Source: Halichondria panicea (lineage: Eukaryota; Porifera; Demospongiae; Suberitida; Halichondriidae). Taken from it: a stretch of 64,000 nucleotides of DNA. The stretch covers positions 4,428,990 to 4,492,989 of the forward strand of contig NC_087387.1 in NCBI RefSeq assembly GCF_963675165.1, given 5' to 3'. Shown piece by piece: positions 50,635-59,934 of this stretch (position 1 is its first letter; each line of letters opens with the position of its first letter). The translations under genes were made by a program, and so were the position numbers. The notes beneath the pieces are model-generated. The model was not told where the DNA came from. It did no database searches and was given only the letters and a program-made list of their open reading frames with translations.

Positions 50635-53600
50635 CTAACTTGTAGGAGGTACGTATGAAGTTGGATGTATGGTGAAGAGATAGTAGTTATCAGGTAATGT
50701 ATCTTGTACAGCCACTATTGTCTTTATTTGCCCCTCCACCCTGCCTTGGTGATCGTAGACTGGCACCTCTTGTGGTTTAAGAAATAAATTTGTTCCTTCT
50801 TGGGTGAAACTGAACGCGTATGCTCCGGTACGGTTGTGATGCCGGGTCACCTTGGGGGGCTGGAATGAGGAACAATTGCAATGAACTTGCGAGTAATTAG
50901 AAACACTATGAAATTTCACAACTTGAGCAGGATTTAGCAGAATTTAATACTAGCAAAATGATCGAGCTAAACAGTGAAAATGCAAACAAATCTACCTGTG
51001 AAAATAATTATGTCATCTTAAAAGGTACAATGGGAAATTTAATTTGGTACCAATATTGGTAATTGGTAGGTTACTAACACCCCTTTATAATACTTCCTCT
51101 TTGATATAGCTTATCCACGCAACAATGCTGTTGTCTAAATCGTGACTAAAACAGCACTATTTAACTATACCTTTTGTGTTCAATAAAATTATATGCAGCT
51201 TACTCTCAGTACTGCATTGAATCCCACTAGGTATGTAATGGGTGAACTTTTCTCTTCAGTTGTCTTTCCAGCTTGAAAACGGGTGGTCATCGTAAGAGAC
51301 CAATTTGGAATGACCACGTTCTTCCAAATGTAATCCCCATCATTTGATCGCTCCCACTTCATCACCACTAAGTACATAAAGTAGAAAAGTGAATTATCGT
51401 GAAAAAATATAGCGTTTTGTTCTATAATTATGTGTACTTTGGCGAGACTTAGCATTATCTTCATTGCTAACACCATCCAAAATTATATTATTATAGTAAT
51501 AAATATAAGCCATGCAGACACTGAGTTTGACTCATCTGTTTCTTAGCCTTGTATATAATAACAATCTCCTGAGTATTGGTGATTATACGTAGTGATCTTA
51601 AAAGTCGGTTCTGTTCAGTATAGCATTCATGCATGCATGCATGCAAGTGGCATCAATCTACAAAATTAAATCCTGCATGGTCCCAATATTAATCTTATGT
51701 GGTGTACCTACATATACCGTGCATGCATGGGCAGTGAAACATCAGACAGTTACGTAATTATTTTCGACACTACATCGTATAGCAAAAAATTTTCACTCTT
51801 TGAAAGGAGCTCTCAGAAGATAATAAGGAAAAGTGCCTCAGAGGAGGTACCTTAAGATGACATTTTTTCACCGTATTAAGTCTGCTATTTCTGCGAATGA
51901 GAGTAAAATCGCAAAAATTGTACTTGCAGATAATTGGAAAATGCTCATTAAAACCACTTGCGAGTAATTAGAAACGCTATGAATTTCACAACTTGAGTGG
52001 ATACCAGCAAAATGAGCTAAACAGTGAAAACGCTACCTGTGAAAATAAGTCACCTTAGGTATGCAGTAGAGACTCTCGCTTGGCCTTTGTAGAAGACCTC
52101 TAAATATGTCTCAAGAGATCTTTTTGAGAAATAATGGACCTCTCAGTAACCAATCAGATTGCACCATTTGTGACAAGCATAATGTAAAACGTGCTTATAG
52201 TATCCTGTTGCCAATTTTTAGTATATTGCAATCAAGCCTCAAGGTCAAGCTTTGAGCATGCGCAATATGAGGTAGATACGTGATTTAGAAGCCCTCAGGC
52301 AGCTTGTAGTACCCTCGATATACATTTGGGATACTAAAGCAGTGCCTTTGGGCTTCTAAATCCCATAAACAGCTCCAAAACAGTGTCTATAACTATTATA
52401 ACCACCTGAATGATTTGAATGCCATGTTCCGAGGTAGACTGGTGGATCGTACAGCAATTGTTGGCTTCGGGTATCAATGTACAACTTTGGATTTTGTCCA
52501 TCCACTAACACCCCAAATTTATAGTATGGGGCACCAGCGTAGTTGTCAACCTGCATAATTTATATTGTAGTAAGTTTTAATCATGGTCTGTAACTTTCAC
52601 GCATGCATGCACAAAATTACGAGAACCCCAAACCCATAAAAGGTTAATTTAATCACTATAATTATCGTTAAGGTAGATATATACCTGTATTATGAGTCAG
52701 GGGGTATTATGGGTCTCTTTGATAAAAATATGCTTCCAAAGTTTCAGTATTATTCTTAAAAGATAACCTGATTTTCAAAATCACCATATCTTAATTGTAT
52801 TATGGCGTAATTTAACATTTTTCCAATGGTTATCTCCAGAGAAATTTATAATTAAGCTTAGGTGACTCATTATACCAACATTTACCTTATAGCAAGTTAA
52901 AATTGGGGCTGCAATAACATGCAGTGTTTGCATGCAGCCTAAACAGTATAGAATTGAACCTTTCTTAGTATCCAAACTACCGTATAGCGTGTAATTTTCG
53001 TGGGGCAAAATATCGTGGTTTTCGTGGTTGGAGGTCTGACCACGAATATTTTACCCACGAATGAAGCGACCTTGCCTACCTTTACCTGCAAGTGCAAACA
53101 GCAACCACAAAAATATTACCCACGAAATGTCTCAATATTGCTGAACCACGAATATTTTGTCCCTCGAAAATTACCTGCTATACTGTTGGTCTTTTGTCAC
53201 TCACTCTATGTAAGTGATTACCTATACTATAACGATTTTTTGCTGTTCCACAAACCCACTAATTTATGTTGCCATGGTTGATAGGTTGCAGTGTATTCAT
53301 TCACCTATACACAATGGTATCAGCACCATTTCTTAGAATCATAAGATATTTACATAACTACTCATAAGCACTGTTACAGTACCGTATTACCAGAATGTTT
53401 TGCGAGCGTCAAACATATTATGTGAACTTTTTGGGCGTTGATCAATTCGCAACAATAAAATCGCAAAAACCTAAACTGGTATATACTGGTGACATGCAAT
53501 CCTTGCCGGAACGTAGATTGCAAAGGGTCAAATTCTCTGCTGATTTGGCTCATTCAAAGGTTTCACCAGCAAAATATTGGTATTACTTACCGTATTTCGA

Positions 53601-53844
53601 GATAAACTTTGCAGAAGGATCATTAGAAAGGATTTCGTTGATTCAATGTTTGTGCACTTACAGCTTTTGGCTACATGCTTAATCAGCGAAAAACGCAAGT
53701 TTATACCCTCGCAATAATAATATACCCGCTTAATTTATACGTGTGTCTATTCTTTACCTCATCATACGAGAGGGAAATGTCAGATTCAACTACAGTTTCA
53801 TCATTTGAATCCACACAAGTGCCCTGATTTGCATCTCTTGACGC
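50635..53844 (-). CDS. Unrecognised multi-exon gene, last four exons; first exon(s) not found
   Basis: Four exons join in frame with GT..AG borders: 53844-53758 (29 aa, ASRDANQGTC...ISLSYDE), 52550-52406 (VDNYAGAPYYKFGVLVDGQN... ending TWHSNHS), 51367-51204 (VVMKWERSNDGDYIWKNVV... ending GFNAVLR) and 50859-50635 (PPKVTRHHNRTGAYAFSFTQ... ending YVPPTS, stop). Phases 0, 1 and 0 are consistent, and total known length is 206 codons. I see no membrane segment, a few N-glycosylation sequons (NHS, NWS, NRT) and a beta-rich feel (alternating hydrophobic residues, many Tyr and Trp), compatible with an extracellular or sensor-type domain. I cannot name the family. The upstream exon must lie between 53845 and about 54900 or further away. 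An inverted-repeat element ends 17 bp beyond the donor of the 52406 exon. That the four exons form one gene is well supported by phase; function is unknown. Confidence 0.7.
52281..52389. mobile_element. Hairpin MITE, family H1, left-truncated copy
   Basis: Begins TGATTTAGAAGCCCTCAG and ends with the mirrored GGGCTTCTAAATC, then AACAGTGTCTA-like end as in 1861-1988. The outer about 22 bp of the left arm are missing. The element ends 17 bp from the exon end at 52406 in the unrecognised gene. Confidence 0.65.
52978..53186. mobile_element. MITE family H2, copy 2
   Basis: Left end TACCGTATAGCGTGTAATTT and right end AAAATTACCTGCTATACTG, with internal repeated CCACGAATATTTTACCCACG motifs. Lies in an intron of the unrecognised gene. 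Confidence 0.7.
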
Positions 53845-54926
53845 CTGTAAGAAATTTGGCAAGTATATAATTATAGGTATACCTTGTGAATCAAACTTGG
53901 TCAAGATACATCATACAGTATATAGATATCTACTTACCATTAATCACAGTTCCTTTAATTGGCTTGAATTGGTTATTAGTTTGATGTCTTTCAGCTTTAC
54001 AGATGCATGGGACCTCTCAAAAGAAACAACACTTTTTAGTAGTAAATGTAGGTGGGTCAATGATAAAATATCTATGGCCATTGATGCATTTCCTCATACA
54101 CAGAAATACCCTAGCTTATTCATGGAATTACATGTCACTGAATGGTTCATCAACTGTTTAATTGCCAATACAATTATGGGTGATTGTGCTAAACTAGCTA
54201 TCTAGTCACTTTGAGTAATTGTCGATCCTTCGAATTCACTGCAGTCATATGCACAACGTTAAACGTTGTGCGTTCTCGCTATTGTAAGAGTTGACATATG
54301 CATGAACAAAGTTGAAGACTATATGTGGCTGGTCGTAGTAGTAGCACTGCAAGTATATGTGTGTGACCTAGCTCCTGGTTCTCAGTAAAAGTTCAAACCT
54401 GAGGGAGGAAAGTATAATACAATGACTGTGAACACATGTTCATATCTTTTATATTTTCACGACAGTTGCAGATCCTTAAATTGTATTACATGACTGTGTA
54501 TTATAATGGGATGGGGTACTTAATGGACGATTACCCCATTAATATTAGTTATGCTCGGTCACTTCTTAAGGTCAAGTGTAATTATAGTCAACTTGTCTCC
54601 ACTTGTGGTAAACTATGTAATGAGCATATTGGGGCGCCCTGATTTACCCCTATCATCATAATGACATGTCCAGTCTCCCACCTAAAATAGACCCTCCTCT
54701 TTTCAGAAGCCATGACACACTTGTTTACATAAATAAACCTCAGATGACCGTGATTACAGTCATCCTATGATTCACATTTCGACAACAATAAACAACATGC
54801 ACTAACTTGTAATTTGTAATTACACATAAATTGTCATGAGCTGACAAAAAGCACGGAATGTGACCTGCTACACAAACATAGATTGCTGACTATACAAGAC
54901 ACTAGCTTTTGAATAGTTCTCTGAGA
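53845..54926. other. Upstream of the unrecognised gene; possible transposase relic
   Basis: No first exon of the unrecognised gene could be fixed here. On the minus strand 54081-53944 reads as 45 residues with a weak resemblance to the C-terminal dimerisation region of hAT-type transposases (VVSFERSHASVKLKDI). The rest shows nothing identifiable. Confidence 0.35.
53944..54081 (-). pseudogene. Possible hAT-type transposase C-terminal relic
   Basis: A 45-residue open stretch reads LHLLLKSVVSFERSHASVKL and KDIKLITNSSQLKEL, resembling the S-x-E-R-x-F-S-x-L-K-x-I-K pattern near the end of hAT/ZMYM-type transposases. The upstream frame is closed by stops. The similarity is weak and judged by eye only. 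Confidence 0.25.
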
Positions 54927-55089
54927 TCAGCGGAAGTCTTCAGCATTGAACATACCCTACAGAGATGAAAAAATAAATTTCTTGAAATACATGTACAGAA
55001 TGAACATTATTTTTACACTTATTTTGTCTCAGGTTGCTGTATTCTGAGAGACGTTATGTGCTATAATCATGCGCAAGTGAGGTATACGG

Positions 55090-55156
<67 letters not shown>

Positions 55157-57477
55157 TGCTACAGCTGCTCAAGGATCAATGAAGTGCAAGTAAGAGTTTC
55201 TATAGGCTTCTAGTCATGTTTTCTTGGATTTTAATTCATGGATTTGCAAAATGATGCTTCGTTCTCGAGTTATGCCTAGTTTTGCTTACTTGGAATGCCA
55301 TTGCAGCTTTTTCGGAAGAGCACGTAGCCAAACTTGTTTACCGAGTGTTGCTACTCTACTTAGTAGTTAGCTCTGCACTAGAACGCTAGCTATTGGTAGC
55401 TGGAAGAATGAGAAGAGAGCTGCAAGGCTCTGCTGATGCAGCCATTAATTTTAGACTTGAACTTTTGGCATCGATCGTTTTTAACAACAATCATGGTCGA
55501 TCATTACCCACTCTTTGAGTTTGCATGCAGCAAAATGGATCAATGCAAAAGTGTTTATCATGTGTATAAAAGCTATTAGTAGCTTTATGTTATGTAGCTT
55601 TGGCATCTCCACCGAGGCATCAGCACCTGCGGTGCTTTCATTACAACAGTGACACCGTGTAGGATTTACTTTACCACTGTATTTACCGTAAATGGACAGA
55701 ACGTGTTGTAGTGAGTATTGTTACTTAGTGTGCAGTAACCGGCAATATGCTGATTCTCATGGCTAACAGTCTAAAACTACTGTAATGGTCACTATTTGAT
55801 TGTAGGTGAAATTCTCATACCACAACATTAATTTTATTGCTCTTACAGCACCCCCCTCAAACAATCAATCCAATGCATAAATCATCTGTGAACGCAACTC
55901 TTAATTATGGCTTGTGGATTGTGATAAAACACTTTCCCTACAAATTGTGGTGAGGTAGATGCAACAATTCAAACTGACCTTTGCTCTTCTGAGGATGGAG
56001 TCTTTGGAAGGATCGTAGGGGTGGTCTTTAGAGGGGATCTCCAAGACTGCTGGGATGGGCTGCGAATAGTTGTCTATCAGGTGCCGTATCATCTCTGCAA
56101 TCTGTGTATGGTGAACACTTACTTAGGCTGAAAGAGGTATGAATAATCATACATGTGTATTTACTATACAAAACGTAAAATCTGTCAACTTTGCATATGA
56201 GCAACTTGTTTGTGGCTACTGTACATGTACAACGATGAAGCATTGTATAGTAGGTATCTTTCTGCTGAAAGTGAGATTCAAAAGTTTTGCTATGGTGCAT
56301 AATTCATGATAATCATAATTATTATAGCTTACATTCTGGTTGATGAGTATGATAGCAATGTCTCTTCTCCCAGTGAAGCTCTTGAAAGCATCTTCAATAT
56401 CACTTACTGCAGTATCTGAGCGTGAGCGTGTGTTGGGTGGGAAAGGTTACAAATTACAAAGTTTTATATTGCTTCTGCAAATGTTTTATTTGGACGTTTT
56501 GCCATACTGAAAACATACTGAGGTACAAGAACAAGAGCAGAAGCTGCTGCTGAAAGATATGTAACGTTGAACAGTGCCATGCCAGACTATATAACAGCTG
56601 AGAATAGCTAACAGAATTACATTCAGTAGTACTAACGACACCTTGTGACTGCATGCATTGGATGTAAATCACAAGACGTGAACAAAACCTGACTATTTTC
56701 ACACACAACCCACACACATGGCCACCAATGTATTAACATGTTAGCTACAATATCAAGTCTATAGCTTTTGCTTTCCTCACAAAACAGGTGGATTTGGATC
56801 GGAACGCAAACATTGATATCTAATACTGCTCTTTAACAGCTACAACTGTACAACAATTAAACGTTACAATTGTTTATACTAGATCGTGCCTCCAGTACAG
56901 AATCTTAACGGACCGAAGATCAGTACGTCACACCCATTCAATAAAGTATGTGCAGCTAGCTCAATTCGTTCGTTGTCTCAATTGCAAATACATGTAAAAC
57001 TCACTATAGAAAACAACTTATATGCCCTCTAATACTTTAAGTGAAAGCACAACATGGCGAGAGGCATTAGCACAGTGCAGCTTGCCCCACCTTTGGTCAC
57101 GATGAGGTAGTTCTCTTGCCTCTTGTTGTTGATGTCTCCTATACCACCCAGCAGAAAACCCGTACATGTGTCCTGTGCAGGGCGATATCATTGGACACAT
57201 AGCCACATACATACGGATATATATTATATATAAATATTAAAAATTCAACCGCTCACATTAATTATACATCATAGAGACCACCATAGAAGATATAATGTTG
57301 CTAAGAGAGCACACGTAACCACTAGTACAGTTTCAGTAGGGAGCACATTCATGTGAACATAAGATCAGCATTGCGTGTACAGTCTAGTGTGTGCTCAGAT
57401 TACGCAAGATTAGCTCATAACAGCTAGATCACCTCATCAGCTATGATAGCCAATAGCTTTCCACTCTTCTCTACCAT
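54927..57477 (-). CDS. ATP6V1F: V-type proton ATPase subunit F, complete, 5 exons
   Basis: Subunit F of the V1 sector, part of the central rotor of the proton pump of endosomes, lysosomes and plasma membrane. Exons: 57477-57433 ([15 protein letters not shown]), 57172-57091 ([23 protein letters not shown]), 56415-56333 ([28 protein letters not shown]), 56101-55979 ([41 protein letters not shown]) and 54956-54927 (GMFNAEDFR, stop). Total 363 nt, 120 aa; human is 119 aa. The order [29 protein letters not shown] and DSILRRA is diagnostic. For exon 3 the acceptor CTCAG at 56420-56416 was preferred over a later CAG because it restores the K-D-T motif. Intron 4 contains an R1 repeat with a long TG run. 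Confidence 0.94.
55073..55645 (+). repeat. Dispersed repeat R1, copy 5, with long (TG)n (V-ATPase F intron 4)
   Basis: Full-length copy. The TG run at about 55093-55154 is the longest in the window (about 30 units). It ends CACCGAGGCATCAGCACCTG then CGGTGCTTTCAT. Confidence 0.8.
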
Positions 57478-57570
57478 CTCTAACACCTCGATCTATATAT
57501 TTTTTGTCTAGTTGTAAAATCTTGGTCTTGTCTGATCTTGTGACTATAAACCTGCAGACATCAGCACTTT

Positions 57571-57612
57571 CAGGGTCAGAGGTCAGTGGTCAGAGGGCGG
57601 TAGGGTCAGAGG
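57571..57612. promoter_or_regulatory. GGTCA direct repeats upstream of V-ATPase F
   Basis: GGGTCA-G-AGGTCA followed by TGGTCA and another GGGTCAGAGGT. The first pair fits a DR1 nuclear-receptor element (RXR/HNF4 type). It lies about 100 bp upstream of the start codon; function is inferred from the motif alone. Confidence 0.3.
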
Positions 57613-57624
57613 TGTGGCTTGTAT

Positions 57625-57693
57625 AAGGTAAACTAGCCTCGATCACAGCCCCTCTCACTAGAGAGCGGCCTGGAATCGAGGCTAACGGTAAAC
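57625..57693. mobile_element. 51-bp Mutator-like mini-element (57634-57684)
   Basis: The element is only two mirrored ends (TAGCCTCGAT... and ...ATCGAGGCTA) as in M1/M2, with a 51-bp body. The flanks AAGGTAAAC and ACGGTAAAC agree in 8 of 9 positions. Confidence 0.65.
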
Positions 57694-57707
57694 CAAAAGG
57701 TCCTCTG

Positions 57708-57772
57708 CTCTGGAACTAGCCTCGATTCCAGGCCGATTAAAATGCGGCCTGGAATCGAGGCTACTCTGGAAC
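57708..57772. mobile_element. 47-bp Mutator-like mini-element (57717-57763) with perfect 9-bp duplication
   Basis: A hairpin of TAGCCTCGATTCCAGGCCG, a short AT loop, and the mirrored end to CGAGGCTA. The 9-bp flank CTCTGGAAC is repeated exactly at 57708-57716 and 57764-57772. Confidence 0.75.
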
Positions 57773-57786
57773 CATTAGAGATAAAG

Positions 57787-59030
57787 TTAAACCATAGATA
57801 ATAGAGACAGGGATTGGAAACGTTCACGTGACCCAGTATACAACCCACAAAGTGACATCTTGCAGCTGTGTCATAATTATGCGTGTCTCGCGGTTACAAG
57901 TGTTAATTGTTTGTTTACTATTCTACTCTTTTGACAATTGGATGGCTATGAATCTGCTTTAGACCACAAAACTGTGTAGCCACCCCCGCAATCATCTTAT
58001 GTGTGCTATACCAGTGTTAAATCTCTGTTTTCTGCAGCAAAACCTCTATGAAGAAAGGTTAGTAGAGAGTCAAAGTGTTACAATATACTTGTGGAGTTTT
58101 TAGAACTTTATTAAAGTTTTCTGTACATTTTTAGAAACAAGAGTAGGTTCATTTGACAGCACTGTGTTGCACTGTCTTGTTGATTAGTCCAAATACATGT
58201 TTAAGGACCAGTTGTAACAGTAAATCAGTGCAGAATCATTGGTTGCTGTGTGGAGTTTTCCTGACCTTGCAAATGATTAAGAACAAGTGTTAAGGAGTCT
58301 CATTTGCTAAGAAGTGGTTGTAGAAATGCATGGTTAATAAAGATAACATATAAATACTCTGAGAGATCACAACATTAAAATGTCCTACATGTACATGTAC
58401 GTATGTATGTGTAGGTAATACTGATGGAACATAGACAGTTTACGTTTGGTAAATTAAATGTAATAATGCTGAAAGGCACCGACTAGGGTCTTGAAGGCTC
58501 AAAACCAGCCCAACAGTGCACACATACACAATGATCACAATGATTCCGTATCAGAAAAGGTAAACTTAATGGTAACAATTTTGTTATTGCTATTGTTCAC
58601 AGGTTCCATCTCTTGCTGACATCCAGTCTATATATTTATTAGTGCCGTCATACATCGAACAAAGTAGTAATGGTGTTCTTCTCATTTATTTCAATCTTGG
58701 CCAACTCCTGAGCTGCACCTTGAAACATCGATCACAGTTTGAGATAAGTCTCCCTGGCCCTGAGCAAGCACTGCCACAATTTTTTTTCATAGATATTGGT
58801 AATCAAGCTCACTTGCTGCAGTACTACCAGTGACTGTTTCTGCCTAGCCTGCGCCTGGAGACTAGCTTGCTGCTTGCCATAGGAATATTAAACCATTGCC
58901 ACCTGTCATGTAACTCTATTAAATCCCCACCATTAATTGGTCACGTGATGGAGACACACATATGAACCAAGAATGCTATGAATATCATTACGTTTCCAAT
59001 CCCTTTCTGTGCTCTATTATCTATGGTTAA
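57787..59030. mobile_element. Possible TTAA-type inverted-repeat unit (about 1.24 kb)
   Basis: TTAAACCATAGATAATAGAG with GGGATTGGAAACGT at the left is mirrored near 58990-59030 (TTTCCAATCCC..CTCTATTATCTATGGTTAA). TTAA at both ends hints at a piggyBac-type insertion. No coding capacity is seen. Confidence 0.5.
57824..57831. promoter_or_regulatory. TCACGTGA palindrome (CLEAR / E-box type)
   Basis: TCACGTGA about 350 bp upstream of the V-ATPase F start matches the core bound by MiT/TFE factors, which control lysosomal and V-ATPase genes in vertebrates. A second copy is at 58941-58948. Both lie inside the 57787-59030 repeat unit. Confidence 0.3.
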
Positions 59031-59174
59031 ACCATAGATAAACATACCAGTAGTACAGTCTAACTTCAATCTATGGTACAGTACAGTAAACTAGCTAGGC
59101 TGACTCCGATCGCGACAGTCAAACTGACTATTCTACTATCAACCGCTTTTTATGCTTGCTCTACTCTAATATTG

Positions 59175-59312
59175 GTATGTAATAGAGCTGTGTACGTGTG
59201 TGCATTGCTGTGATTGTCCTAGCCTTCTCTGACACCATGTACGTACCATGTAATAGAGCTGTGTGTGCATTGCTGTGATTGTCCTAGCCTTCTCTGACAC
59301 CATGTACGTACC
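59175..59312. repeat. Tandem duplication, two units of about 71 bp
   Basis: TGTAATAGAGCTGTGT..GCATTGCTGTGATTGTCC and CTTCTCTGACACCATGTACG occur twice in succession. Confidence 0.85.
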
Positions 59313-59443
59313 AAGTACCAGTAGAGTACCGTAGAACGTACCGCATGCATGGTAGACTCACGCAAGCCAGCACTTTTTGCAAATTGCTGGCTTGCTAGTC
59401 TATATGATATAGATATGAATGGAGAGAGAATCTCTATACTACA

Positions 59444-59673
59444 TACCGTAAATTTTCGAGGCACTTATATTTAGTGGATTGGCCTCTAAAAGCCATTTCG
59501 TTGCACAATGTTCCCGGAATGACTGCTTACCAGAAGTCATGCCTTTAAATATTTGCATGATAGCAGGTATTTCTAATTAAAGAACAATTTTCGTAGACTT
59601 AATTTTCGTGTAGAATTCTAACCCACGAAATCCGCGAAAATTAAGCCCCTCGAAAATTTCGCGCTATACGGTA
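59444..59673. mobile_element. MITE family H2-like element
   Basis: Ends TACCGTAAATTTTCGAGGC and GCCCCTCGAAAATTTCGCGC then TATACGGTA, with TA at both borders. It lies 260 bp upstream of the large membrane-protein start. Confidence 0.65.
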
Positions 59674-59934
59674 CGTATATAGATCTATTCTGCAACAATT
59701 TCGCATTGAAGTGTACTTTATACCGAGTTCAATTCCCTGAGTTTGTTCCAGAAGTCATGCATGTGTTCCACATATCCAAAATTTAGGTGTTGCGTTAATG
59801 GTGGTTTCCCTGGGGCACACCCTTACTAGAGACTGATAGGGTAGCCTCAAGAATGCTGTCTGTCCAAGGGACTGTTTGTAGTGGTCTGCACTATAATGGT
59901 TTTGTATACTTCTTCCCATGTAGTGTACGCAGAC

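Larger units (their letters stand above)
57478..59934. other. Divergent intergenic region, V-ATPase F to the large membrane protein; mobile elements
   Basis: Holds a GGGTCA/AGGTCA direct repeat (about 57571-57612), two mini-elements (57634-57684 and 57717-57763), a terminal-inverted-repeat unit (57787-59030), a tandem duplication (59175-59312) and an inverted-repeat element (59444-59673). No coding exon was accepted. Confidence 0.6.

Noticed and set aside
53897..54205. 102-codon plus-strand open frame
   Set aside because: No start context, no splice partner and no similarity; it overlaps the possible transposase relic on the other strand.
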